Origin: Elusimicrobiota bacterium | GTDB taxonomy: Bacteria > Elusimicrobiota > Elusimicrobia > Elusimicrobiales > UBA9959 | DNA: 64,000 bases | Direction: 5' to 3' | NCBI GenBank assembly: GCA_009773155.1 | Contig: WOVA01000013.1 | Location: 1 to 64,000 of the forward strand | Shown: piece by piece, positions 36,714 through 44,637 of the stretch | Numbering within the stretch: the first letter of the stretch is position 1 | How the letters are laid out: every line of letters begins with the position of its first letter | The notes under the pieces: generated by a model | Told to the model about the DNA's origin: nothing | Seen by the model: only the letters and a program-made list of their open reading frames with translations | The model's database searches: none | Translations under genes and position numbers: made by a program

Positions 36714-38312
36714 ATGACCAGATATATATTCGTCACCGGCGGCGTGGTCAGCTCACTCGGCAAAGGGATAACGGCGGCGTCCATCGGGCGGCTGCTCAAG
36801 GCCCACGGGCTGACGGTGAACATCGTCAAGTGCGACCCGTACATCAACGTCGACGCCGGCACCATGGCCCCCTTCCAGCACGGCGAGGTCTTCGTCACCG
36901 ACGACGGCGCCGAGACCGACCTGGACCTGGGCTACTACGAGCGTTTCCTGGGCCTGGACACCACCCGCGTCAACATCGTCACCGCCGGCCAGATCTACCA
37001 GGCCGTCATCGCCCGAGAGCGCGAGGGCGGCTACCTGGGCCAGACCGTGCAGGTCATCCCCCATATCACCGACGAGATAAAGAAGCGGTTCCTCAGGGCC
37101 GGCGAGGGCTTCGACATCACGATCATAGAGATCGGCGGTACCGTCGGCGACATAGAGAGCCTCCCCTTCCTCGAAGCCGCGCGCCAGATGCGCCCCGACC
37201 GCACGCGCAACGACGTACTCTACCTGCACGTGACGCTGGTGCCGTATCTCTCGGCCTCCGACGAGCTCAAGACCAAGCCGACGCAGCACTCGGTCAACAA
37301 GCTGCGCGAGATAGGCATAGATCCCGATATCATCGTCTGCCGGGCCGAGAAGACGCTTTCCCGGGAGATCAAGAACAAGATCGCCCTCTTCACCAGCGTG
37401 CCGAAAGAGGCCGTCATAGACTGCCCCGACGCGCAGTCCATCTACGACGTGCCGTTCCTCCTCAAGAAGCAGGGTCTCGACGAGCAGATCATGATGCTCC
37501 TGCGCCTCAGGAGCGGAAAGTGGGATTTCGACGAATGGACCGACTTCGTCAAGAAGCTCAAGGAAGCCGCCTGCGCCCCGGCCGTGCGCATAGCCATCGC
37601 CGGCAAGTACACCAAACTCAAGGACTCCTACAAGTCGCTGGTGGAGGCCGTTAACCACGGCGCCATCGCCAACGGCGTGAAGGCCGAGTTCGACTACGTC
37701 GACGTGGAGGACAAGGACTGCCGCGAGCGCCTGGCCCAGGCCGACGGCCTGATAGTGCCCGGCGGCTTCGGCGACCGGGGGATAGAGGGCAAGATAGCGG
37801 CCGTGCGCTTCGCGCGCGAGAACAAGCTGCCCTTCCTGGGCATCTGCCTGGGGATGCAGTGCGCGGTGGTGGAGTTCGCCCGCAACGTGCTGGGATACAA
37901 GGGAGCTCACTCCTCCGAGTTCGAGCCGAAGACGAAGTATCCCGTCGTGGACCTGCTGGCCGCCCAGAAGAACGTCAAGGACAAGGGCGGCACTATGCGC
38001 CTGGGCTCCTACCCCTGCTCGATAAAAGCCGGCACGCTGGCGCGCGAGGTCTACGGCGCGGCCGAGATCCGCGAGCGCCACCGCCACCGCTACGAGTTCA
38101 ATCATAAGTACGCCGCGGCCTACGAGAAGAAGGGCATGCGCGTAAGCGGCATGAACAAGAAGCTAAACCTGCCCGAGATGGTGGAGATAAAGAAACATCC
38201 CTGGTTCATGGGCGTGCAATTCCACCCCGAATTCAAGTCCAAGCCGCTGACGCCGCATCCGCTGTTCACCAGTTTCATCGCGGCGGCGGTAAAGAACAAG
38301 AAGAAGGACTAG
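36714..38312 (+). CDS. pyrG: CTP synthase
   Basis: A 532-residue enzyme that aminates UTP to CTP. N-terminal synthetase domain: YIFVTGGVVSSLGKGITAASIGRLLK and DPYINVDAGTMAPFQHGEVFVTDDGAETDLDLGYYERF. C-terminal class I glutamine amidotransferase: nucleophile Cys378 in LGICLGMQC, with His504 and Glu506 in VQFHPEF. CTP is needed for CMP-Kdo, explaining its place between kdsB and kdsA, a common gene order in diderms. Confidence 0.98.
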   Translation: MTRYIFVTGGVVSSLGKGITAASIGRLLKAHGLTVNIVKCDPYINVDAGTMAPFQHGEVFVTDDGAETDLDLGYYERFLGLDTTRVNIVTAGQIYQAVIAREREGGYLGQTVQVIPHITDEIKKRFLRAGEGFDITIIEIGGTVGDIESLPFLEAARQMRPDRTRNDVLYLHVTLVPYLSASDELKTKPTQHSVNKLREIGIDPDIIVCRAEKTLSREIKNKIALFTSVPKEAVIDCPDAQSIYDVPFLLKKQGLDEQIMMLLRLRSGKWDFDEWTDFVKKLKEAACAPAVRIAIAGKYTKLKDSYKSLVEAVNHGAIANGVKAEFDYVDVEDKDCRERLAQADGLIVPGGFGDRGIEGKIAAVRFARENKLPFLGICLGMQCAVVEFARNVLGYKGAHSSEFEPKTKYPVVDLLAAQKNVKDKGGTMRLGSYPCSIKAGTLAREVYGAAEIRERHRHRYEFNHKYAAAYEKKGMRVSGMNKKLNLPEMVEIKKHPWFMGVQFHPEFKSKPLTPHPLFTSFIAAAVKNKKKD

Positions 38313-38319
38313 GAGAGAA

Positions 38320-39162
38320 ATGGTAAAGCACAGGACGGTAAAAGCGGGTAAAGTAACCTTCTCCAATTCGGGCAGGCTGGCCTATATCGCCGGTCCCTGC
38401 GTCATAGAGTCCCCCGCCGCCTACGCCGCGCAGGCGGCGGCGCTCAATAGGACCTTCGGGGCCCTGCGGACTCCTTTCGTCCTCAAGGCCTCGTTCGACA
38501 AGGCCAACCGCACCTCCCACTCCTCGTTCAGGGGCGTGGGGATGGACGCCGGACTGGACCTGCTCGCCCGGGTCAAGGCGAAGCTGGGCGTCCCGGTGCT
38601 GGCCGACATACACCTGCCGCAGCAGGCGGCCGCCGTGGCGAAGGTCGCCGACATCCTCCAGATACCGGCCTTCCTCTGCCGCCAGACAGATCTGCTCTAC
38701 GCCGCCGCCGACACCGGCCGGCCGGTCAACGTCAAGAAAGGCCAGTTCATGTCGCCCTGGGAGGCGCAGAACATCGTCTCCAAACTCGAGTCCCGCGGCT
38801 GCCGGGACATCATGCTCACCGAACGCGGCGCCAGCTTCGGCTACGGCGACCTGGTCGTCGATATGCGCTCGCTCGAGATACTTAAAGACACCGGCCGCCC
38901 GGTGATCTTCGACTGCACCCATTCGGTGCAGAGGCCGGGCGCGCTGGGCAAGGCCACGGGCGGGGACATACGCTTCTCGCTGCCGCTGGCCCGCGCCGCC
39001 GTGGCGCTGGGCATAGCGGGACTCTTCTTAGAGGCCCACCCCAACCCTTCCAAAGCGCTCTCGGACGGGCCTAATTCCCTGCCGATGCGTGTTGTCCGCC
39101 CGGCGGTTAATATGTTAAATACTATGGATAAACTGGCTAAAAAACTTCGGAACCCCCTATGA
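38320..39162 (+). CDS. kdsA: 2-dehydro-3-deoxyphosphooctonate aldolase (Kdo-8-phosphate synthase)
   Basis: A 280-residue enzyme condensing arabinose 5-phosphate with PEP. Motifs: YIAGPCVIES, LKASFDKANRTSHSSFRGVGMDAGL, VLADIHLPQQAAAVAKVADILQIPAFLCRQTDLL, VNVKKGQFMSPWEAQNIVSKLE and TERGASFGYGDLVVDMRSL. It overlaps the next small gene by four bases. Confidence 0.97.
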   Translation: MVKHRTVKAGKVTFSNSGRLAYIAGPCVIESPAAYAAQAAALNRTFGALRTPFVLKASFDKANRTSHSSFRGVGMDAGLDLLARVKAKLGVPVLADIHLPQQAAAVAKVADILQIPAFLCRQTDLLYAAADTGRPVNVKKGQFMSPWEAQNIVSKLESRGCRDIMLTERGASFGYGDLVVDMRSLEILKDTGRPVIFDCTHSVQRPGALGKATGGDIRFSLPLARAAVALGIAGLFLEAHPNPSKALSDGPNSLPMRVVRPAVNMLNTMDKLAKKLRNPL

Positions 39163-39422
39163 AATGTCCCAACTGCTCACAGGAAAATAAATCCTCCACC
39201 CGCTTCTGCAGGAAATGCGGACGCGACCTCGCCCTCCCCCCGGTCTGGTTCCCCGACTGGCGCTGGCATCTCCGGGCCCTGTCCTGGATCTTCCTGGCCC
39301 TTATCGGCTTCTTCTTCACCGCCAGCCATTTCCTGCACAAGCTGCCGGCTCCCTACGACCAGCGGGACATACCCAAGGAGATGACTCCCTGGCTGAACCC
39401 GCACAAGATGACCCCGCCATGA
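39159..39422 (+). CDS. Small zinc-ribbon membrane protein
   Basis: An 87-residue protein: a zinc ribbon (Cys3, Cys6, Cys17, Cys20 in MKCPNCSQ and FCRKCGRDL), one membrane helix (about 38-56, WIFLALIGFFFTASHFL) and a short polar tail. It overlaps kdsA and kdsD by four bases each, so it is firmly part of the Kdo operon. Function unknown; such short ribbon-TM proteins may be regulatory or simply structural. Confidence 0.7.
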   Translation: MKCPNCSQENKSSTRFCRKCGRDLALPPVWFPDWRWHLRALSWIFLALIGFFFTASHFLHKLPAPYDQRDIPKEMTPWLNPHKMTPP

Positions 39423-40399
39423 ACGTAAAGATGACCGACGCCGCCATCCTCTCCCGCGGGCGCAGCGTGGTGAAGGCCGAGGCCGCCGCGGTGGCCGGCC
39501 TGAAGCGCGCCATAGGCCGGTCTTTCGTCGAGGCGGTGCGCCTGGCGGCGGCCGCGCCGCGCGTGGCCGTGGTGGGCGTCGGCAAGTCCGGGCTTATCGG
39601 CCGCAAGATAGCCGCCACGCTGGCCTCCACCGGCACGCCCAGCGTTTTCCTTCACCCCGTGGAATGCCTGCACGGCGACATAGGGATGCTTTCCAAGGGC
39701 GACCTGATTCTCGCCCTCTCCCATTCCGGCGAGACGGAGGAGACGAATAAACTCCTCCCCTACCTGCGCCGGCAGGGCTTCAGGATAGTTTCTTTCACCG
39801 GCAATGTCTCATCGCGCCTGGCGAAGTGCTCCCATATCGCCATAGACCTGGGCGTCCGCTCCGAGGCCTGCCCTTACAATATCGTGCCCACCTCGTCCAC
39901 CGCCGCCATGCTGGCGCTGGGCGACGCGCTGGCGATAACGCTCATGGAACTCAAGGGCTTCACCAGCTCTAATTTCGCCCGGCTTCATCCCGGCGGCTCG
40001 CTTGGCCGTCTGCTCAATCTCAGCGTCGGCGACATAATGCGCAAGGGCAGGGGCAATCCGGTGATAGAGGCCGGCGCCCCGCTCTCCCGCGCGCTGAAGG
40101 TCATGACCTCCACCAAATTGGGCGCCGTCTCGGCCGTGGACGGCAAGGGCCGCCTGGCCGGCTTCTTCACCGACGGGGACCTGCGCCGCTGCCTGCAGTC
40201 CGGCGTGATAACTCTCTCCACCCCCCTCTCCGCGGTCATGACCCGCTCCCCCCTGCGCATCGGGCCCGAAGCCCCGGCCATGGAGGCCGCGGCCATGATA
40301 ACATCGCGGAAGATAGACAATCTCCCCGTGGTGGACTCGCGCGGCCGGCCGGTCGGCATAGTGGACGAGCGCGACCTGCTGAAAGAGGGGCTCCTGTAG
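39419..40399 (+). CDS. kdsD: Arabinose-5-phosphate isomerase
   Basis: A 326-residue KpsF/GutQ-type enzyme converting ribulose 5-phosphate to arabinose 5-phosphate, the first dedicated step to Kdo. SIS domain with VAVVGVGKSGLIGRKIAATLASTGTPSVFLHPVECLHGD, LSHSGETEE and VPTSSTAAMLALGDALA, followed by two CBS repeats (about 205-326; GAVSAVDGKGRLAGFFTDGDLRR and NLPVVDSRGRPVGIVDERDLL). ATG 39419 overlaps the previous stop. Confidence 0.96.
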   Translation: MNVKMTDAAILSRGRSVVKAEAAAVAGLKRAIGRSFVEAVRLAAAAPRVAVVGVGKSGLIGRKIAATLASTGTPSVFLHPVECLHGDIGMLSKGDLILALSHSGETEETNKLLPYLRRQGFRIVSFTGNVSSRLAKCSHIAIDLGVRSEACPYNIVPTSSTAAMLALGDALAITLMELKGFTSSNFARLHPGGSLGRLLNLSVGDIMRKGRGNPVIEAGAPLSRALKVMTSTKLGAVSAVDGKGRLAGFFTDGDLRRCLQSGVITLSTPLSAVMTRSPLRIGPEAPAMEAAAMITSRKIDNLPVVDSRGRPVGIVDERDLLKEGLL

Positions 40400-40920
40400 T
40401 GCTTTTCCGCTTTGCGCCGATCGCCCTCCTCCTGCTGTCGCCGCTGGCGGCCTGCTCCAGGAGCGGTCCCGCCGCGGATTTCCCCACCGGCGCCGGCCTC
40501 ATAACCGGCCTGCGCGTGACCGAGCGGGAGACCTCCGATCCCACCTGGTCCCTTGAATCCCGGACGGCGAGGCTCGACGAGAAATCCGGCATACTGAACT
40601 TCGCCTCCCCCCGTATAACCTTTTTCGAAGCCGGCGCCACTACCTCCGTCATCACCTCCGGCGAGGGCGAGCTGGATATGGACACCCAGGACGCCCGCCT
40701 GGAGAAGGGCGTCCGCGTAGATTCCCGCTCGGAGGGCATGACCCTGGTCACCGAGACGCTGCGGTTCAGCTCCGCCGAGAACAAGATACTCACCGACGAC
40801 GAGGTCTTCATCACCCGCGGCCGCACCCGGATAAAAGGCCGGGGCTTCCGCGCCAACCCTGACCTTTCCCGAATAGAGCTCAAGCAGCAGGAAACTACGC
40901 TCCTGCCGGAGGGAGGATGA
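40399..40920 (+). CDS. lptC: LPS export protein LptC
   Basis: A 173-residue protein with an N-terminal signal/anchor (ALLLLSPLAACS, a lipobox-like end) and a beta-jellyroll: GLRVTERETSDPTWSLESRTARLDE, FFEAGATTSVITSGEGELDMDTQDARLEKGVRV. LptC links the LptBFG pump to the LptA bridge. GTG start overlaps the kdsD stop by one base. It is followed by lptA and lptB, the classic order. Confidence 0.88.
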   Translation: MLFRFAPIALLLLSPLAACSRSGPAADFPTGAGLITGLRVTERETSDPTWSLESRTARLDEKSGILNFASPRITFFEAGATTSVITSGEGELDMDTQDARLEKGVRVDSRSEGMTLVTETLRFSSAENKILTDDEVFITRGRTRIKGRGFRANPDLSRIELKQQETTLLPEGG

Positions 40921-41645
40921 ACCTGCCCCTGCCCGCCCCGGGAACGGCTTTACTCGTCTTCCTGTTCTGCATGCCCGCCGCCGCGCCGGCCGGCCAGCCC
41001 CCGCAAGGCAAGGACAAGCGCGACGACATCCTGATGGGGTCCGTGGTCAAGAGCGACTCCTGGAGCATGGACCGCAATGCCGATACCGAGCATTTCACGG
41101 GCAATGTCAGCTTCTCCAACCCCGCCTACACACTCCGGGCCGACGAGGCCGTATATTACCGCGGCCGGCAGGAATGGAGGGTGAAAGGCAAGGTCGCCGT
41201 CCGCCGCCTCCTGGAGGACGGGTCCACGGTGGACCTCGCCTGCCACCGCGGGCGCTACGCGGAGAACGGAGAGAAGGCCGAATTCTTCCGGGGAGCCGAG
41301 CCCGTACGGGCGGCCTACACGGCTACCGACGGGCGGAGCCTGAGAGCCCGCAGCGACCGTCTCCTTGCGTCCGGCGCCGAGAGCCTCATGACCTTCGAGA
41401 AAGATTTCTCCCTGGTCAGCGAGAATATCGTAATTGTCTCGTCGCGCGCGGTATACGACAATATAGCCGCCTCTTTCCTGATCACCGGCGACCGCCCGCT
41501 GGCCGCCGGGATCAACGAGGACTACAATTTCGCCATGGCCGCCGACCGGCTGCTTTTCTTCCGCGACAGCCGCGACATGAAGGCTTCGGGCCGGGTAGCG
41601 GGCTGGGTCAAGGATAAGGAGGCCGCCGATGCAGCTGCGCGCTGA
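40917..41645 (+). CDS. lptA: LPS transport periplasmic protein LptA (OstA-like)
   Basis: A 242-residue exported protein with a signal peptide (to about PAAAPAGQ) and an OstA-type jellyroll: SWSMDRNADTEHFTGNVSFSNPAYTLRADEAVYYRGRQEWRVKGKVAVRRLLEDG and the repeated structure AARAVYDN. It shields lipid chains of LPS across the periplasm. It overlaps lptC by four bases and lptB by 17. Confidence 0.85.
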   Translation: MNLPLPAPGTALLVFLFCMPAAAPAGQPPQGKDKRDDILMGSVVKSDSWSMDRNADTEHFTGNVSFSNPAYTLRADEAVYYRGRQEWRVKGKVAVRRLLEDGSTVDLACHRGRYAENGEKAEFFRGAEPVRAAYTATDGRSLRARSDRLLASGAESLMTFEKDFSLVSENIVIVSSRAVYDNIAASFLITGDRPLAAGINEDYNFAMAADRLLFFRDSRDMKASGRVAGWVKDKEAADAAAR

Positions 41646-42348
41646 GTTTTTACAGAAGAAGTTCGACGGGCGCCGGGTGGTGAGCGGTGTGTCACTGGCC
41701 GTCTCCTCCGGAGAGGTGGTGGGCCTTCTGGGGCCCAACGGCGCGGGCAAGAGCACCACTTTCCATATGCTGGTGGGCTTCCTGGAGCCCGACGAGGGCA
41801 AGGTTTTCATGGACGGGGAGGACGTCTCCGGCGAGCCCATGTTCAGCCGCGCCCGCAAAGGGCTGGGCTACCTGGCGCAGGAACCGACTGTATTCAGGGG
41901 CCTCAGCGTAGAAGATAATCTCAAGGCGATACTGGAGAGGATAGTTCCGGACCCGGCCGAGCTGGCCGCCCGCGTGGACAAGCTGCTGGAGGAGTTCGGG
42001 CTGGCCCGGCTGCGCAAACAGAAGGCGCTGACTCTCTCCGGCGGCGAGAAGCGGCGCCTGGAAGTGGCCCGCGTCATGATAAACTCACCCAGGATCATCC
42101 TGCTCGACGAGCCTTTCGTCGGCATAGACCCGATCACGGTCAGCGAGCTCAAGGGCATCATCGGCATGCTCAAGTCCCGCGGCATAGGCATACTGATTAC
42201 CGATCACAATGTGCGCGAGACGCTTTCCATCACCGACAGGTCCTACCTGATACATTCCGGCGAGATACTGACCGAAGGCGCGGCTGACGTCCTGCTCAAC
42301 GACAAGCGCGCCCGCGAGCTCTACCTCGGCTGGGACTTCAAGATGTAA
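41629..42348 (+). CDS. lptB: LPS export ABC transporter ATPase LptB
   Basis: A 239-residue ABC ATPase: Walker A LLGPNGAGKST (33-43), Q-loop YLAQEPTVF, signature TLSGGEKRRLEVARVM, Walker B RIILLDEPFVGIDP and switch His in ITDHNV. It powers LPS extraction from the inner membrane. The membrane partners LptF and LptG are not in the window. A family 3 hairpin follows seven bases after the stop. Confidence 0.96.
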   Translation: MQLRAEFLQKKFDGRRVVSGVSLAVSSGEVVGLLGPNGAGKSTTFHMLVGFLEPDEGKVFMDGEDVSGEPMFSRARKGLGYLAQEPTVFRGLSVEDNLKAILERIVPDPAELAARVDKLLEEFGLARLRKQKALTLSGGEKRRLEVARVMINSPRIILLDEPFVGIDPITVSELKGIIGMLKSRGIGILITDHNVRETLSITDRSYLIHSGEILTEGAADVLLNDKRARELYLGWDFKM

Positions 42349-42354
42349 AGTAAA

Positions 42355-42450
42355 GGGGGACGTTGTTTAGTTCTTTAGTTTTCAACTCGTGTCCGGACGA
42401 TTCTACTACGGGTGAATCGCTGAAAACTAAAGAACTAAACAACGTCCCCC
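42355..42450. repeat. Family 3 long hairpin element (96 bp)
   Basis: A perfect 30-bp inverted repeat (42355-42384 and 42421-42450) with a 36-bp spacer, identical in dimensions to the copy after ruvB, tip GGGGGACGTTG. It sits between convergent lptB and the TPR gene, beginning just after one stop and ending three bases before the other. Confidence 0.92.
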
Positions 42451-42453
42451 TGA

Positions 42454-43503
42454 TTAAGTGAAGGTCTCCAGGTGGGTGTGGAGGCCGTGGCGCTTGATGA
42501 AGCTGAGCGCGGCGGCGTGGCGCTTCTCCGCGCCGGCGGCGTCGCCCATCAGGTAGTAGAGCTGCGACATGGCGAGCATGGTCAGCGCCTCGCCGCGGGG
42601 CTCGGAGCGCCCTTTGAAGAGCTTTTCGGCGGCCTTGCAGCGCGACAGCGCGCCGCGAAAATCCCCGTTCCTGCGCAGTATCTCCCCCATCCCCCACTCC
42701 ACGAACCCCAGGTCCGCCCAGTCGGAGAGCGAGGAATAGAGCTTATGTGCCCGCTCATACCCCTTATAGGCCTCGTCCAGCCGGCCCAGCTGCCGCAGAA
42801 CATTGGCCGTGCCGCATTCGGCGTAGGCACGGGCGAAAGTGTCGTCGGTGCGGGCGAATATCCTGCGGGCCCGGCCGTAGCAGTCCAGGGCGCGGCCCAT
42901 GAACCCCGCGACCCGCAGCAGGCCGCCCAGGCCGAACAGGGCGTAGCCGGCAGCCTCTTCGTCCTCCGCTTTGAGGGCCGCGGCAAGGGCCTCTTCGAAA
43001 GCTTGCAGGCCCGCCGCATAGCGTCCCTGAAGTCTGTACAGCCCGCCCAGCGCCCAGAGCACGAAAGAAGCGCCGGCATGGTCGCGGGCCAGCCGATAAC
43101 CCTTAAGAAGGCGGAGCAGCATCTTCTCCGCTTCTCCGAGCCTGCCCGAGAGCCGGAGAGTGAGGGCCCACTCCAGTTCCGCCTCGTCCTGCATGACCCC
43201 CAGGCGCTTTGAAAGCGACAAAGCTTTTTTGGCCGCCGCAAAAGCCTTGGGAGCGTCACCAAGGGCCCGCCAGCACCTGACCGCCCCCAGGGCGGCCTCC
43301 AGCGCGTATTCGTCGTCCCGGGGACACCATGCGGCATGGTGTCCCCCTCCGGCGCGCGCGTAGGCGCGGGCGGCCTCGGCGAAGAAGCCAAGCCCTCGCA
43401 GGGCTTCGCCCTCCAGGTAAGGGTCCCGGCGGCCGCCGGCCTTAATCGCGGAGAGCGCTTTTTTGAATTCGCCCCTGTCGAGCAGGGCTTCTATCTTTTC
43501 CAT
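42454..43503 (-). CDS. TPR-repeat protein with palindromic insert
   Basis: A 349-residue protein made of helical pairs of the TPR type (for example AALGAVRCWRALGDAPKAFAAAKKALSLSKRLG and AYAECGTANVLRQLGRLDEAYKGYERAHKLYSSL), about eight repeats, no signal peptide. Residues about 53-61 ([10 protein letters not shown]) come from an in-frame family 1 palindrome placed in a loop between repeats, read in a third frame. The start is the ATG of MEKIEALL; the frame continues upstream only through repeat DNA. A protein-protein scaffold; nothing more specific can be said. Confidence 0.75.
   Translation of the reverse strand: MEKIEALLDRGEFKKALSAIKAGGRRDPYLEGEALRGLGFFAEAARAYARAGGGHHAAWCPRDDEYALEAALGAVRCWRALGDAPKAFAAAKKALSLSKRLGVMQDEAELEWALTLRLSGRLGEAEKMLLRLLKGYRLARDHAGASFVLWALGGLYRLQGRYAAGLQAFEEALAAALKAEDEEAAGYALFGLGGLLRVAGFMGRALDCYGRARRIFARTDDTFARAYAECGTANVLRQLGRLDEAYKGYERAHKLYSSLSDWADLGFVEWGMGEILRRNGDFRGALSRCKAAEKLFKGRSEPRGEALTMLAMSQLYYLMGDAAGAEKRHAAALSFIKRHGLHTHLETFT
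43320..43346. repeat. Family 1 palindrome in coding sequence
   Basis: A perfect copy (arms GGGGACACCATG and complement, loop CGG) inside the TPR gene, giving GHHAAWCP on the minus strand. Confidence 0.9.
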
Positions 43504-43514
43504 GATCCTTCCTT

Positions 43515-43645
43515 CGGCCGGTCGCAGTGCTCGGAACAACGAGCCTCCGGCACCTGTGGCGGCAGTGCCGCTGTTCCGAGCTCTGCGACCGGCCGGATCA
43601 GGGCGGCATTGCCCGCTGTCGGTGCCGGGAGCTCTGCGACCGGCC
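43515..43645. repeat. Cluster of family 2 elements
   Basis: 43515-43595 is a long hairpin built from two inverted half-elements (24-bp arms with one mismatch, CGGCCGGTCGCAG tips); 43591-43645 is a 55-bp full element with GGCCGG/CCGGCC ends that starts within it. They fill most of the gap between the TPR gene and the response regulator. Confidence 0.82.
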
Positions 43646-43709
43646 ACCAGCCCTGCGGCCCGAAGGCCTTCAGGAGCAGCCGGTAGATCTTTCCGACACG
43701 ACCGCCGCA

Positions 43710-43736
43710 GGGGACACCGTGCCGCATGGTGTCCCC
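43710..43736. repeat. Family 1 palindrome, intergenic
   Basis: The only copy of family 1 clearly outside a gene, nine bases before the response regulator stop (43745, minus strand), with one mismatch in the arm. It could serve as a terminator-like hairpin. Confidence 0.85.
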
Positions 43737-43744
43737 CTGTCTCC

Positions 43745-44128
43745 TCATTGACCGAGCAGGCGTTTTATCTCAGCCAGCAGGTCGTCGAGGTTATAAGGCT
43801 TGCGCATGAAATTGGCCGCGCCGCAGGCCTTGGCCCGCGCCACGCTCTCGGGCTTGTCCATCGTAGAGATGACCAGCACCGGGATATGGCGTGTGTTATT
43901 ATCGCGCTTGATGGCGTTGCAGACATCGTAACCGCTGAGTTTGGGCAGCAGCAGGTCGAGCAGGACCAGGTCCGGCTTCTCCCGGCGCGTCATGGCGACG
44001 CCGGTCACGCCGTCGGGCGCGTGGATGACGGCGTAGCCCTCGGCCTTGAGAACGTCCACCAGGACGGTCGAGATGTTCTTGCTGTCCTCTACGAGCAGTA
44101 TTTTTTTGGATGGGGCGGCTTCGGTCAT
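43745..44128 (-). CDS. Single-domain response regulator
   Basis: A 127-residue CheY-like receiver: acidic pocket VEDSKN (Asp15), phospho-acceptor Asp58 in DLVLLDLLLPKLSG, Thr/Ser in VLVISTMD and Lys in FMRKPYN. No output domain, so it works by binding a partner; such stand-alone regulators often control pili or motility. Its ATG overlaps the previous stop by four bases. No histidine kinase is encoded in the window. Confidence 0.92.
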   Translation of the reverse strand: MTEAAPSKKILLVEDSKNISTVLVDVLKAEGYAVIHAPDGVTGVAMTRREKPDLVLLDLLLPKLSGYDVCNAIKRDNNTRHIPVLVISTMDKPESVARAKACGAANFMRKPYNLDDLLAEIKRLLGQ

Positions 44129-44637
44129 CTCTCCCCCTTGCCGGCGTACATGGAGGCCAGCAGCGCGTAATTCTTTTCTGACTCCGCGAGTCCGGCCAGC
44201 TCTTCGGGCTTGAGCGGCCTCACCGCTTTGGCCGGAGAGCCCAGCACCATCTGCCCGCGGGGCACGCAAGTGCGCGGCGTCACCAGCGCGCCCGCGCCCA
44301 CCAGGCATTCGTCGCCTATCTCGGCGGCCATTATGACCGCGCCCATGCCGACCAGGCACCTGTCGCCGATCGTGGAGCCGTGGACTACCGCGCAATGTCC
44401 GACCGTGACGCCGGCGCCCAGCCTGACGGGGCGCCCCTGGTCGGGATGCAGGACCGCGCCGTCCTGGATATTGGAACCGTCGCCTACAGTTATAGTATCG
44501 ACATCGCCGCGTATGACGGCGTTGGGCCAGACCGAAACCTTATCGCCGAGCTTAACCCGGCCGATCACCACGGCGGAGGGATGAACCCAGGCCCCCGGAT
44601 GTATCTCGGGCGCCTCACCCATGAATTCCTCCGTCAT
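44125..44637 (-). CDS. Gamma carbonic anhydrase-like left-handed beta-helix protein
   Basis: A 170-residue hexapeptide-repeat protein (VHPSAVVIGRVKLGDKVSVWPNAVIRGD, GSNIQDGAVLHPDQGRPVRLGAGVTVGHCAVVHG) with the metal-binding His positions of the family in LHPDQ, GHCAVVHG. Family members are carbonic anhydrases or acetyltransferase-like; the reaction cannot be decided. MTEEFMG start overlaps the upstream stop by four bases. Confidence 0.85.
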   Translation of the reverse strand: MTEEFMGEAPEIHPGAWVHPSAVVIGRVKLGDKVSVWPNAVIRGDVDTITVGDGSNIQDGAVLHPDQGRPVRLGAGVTVGHCAVVHGSTIGDRCLVGMGAVIMAAEIGDECLVGAGALVTPRTCVPRGQMVLGSPAKAVRPLKPEELAGLAESEKNYALLASMYAGKGER

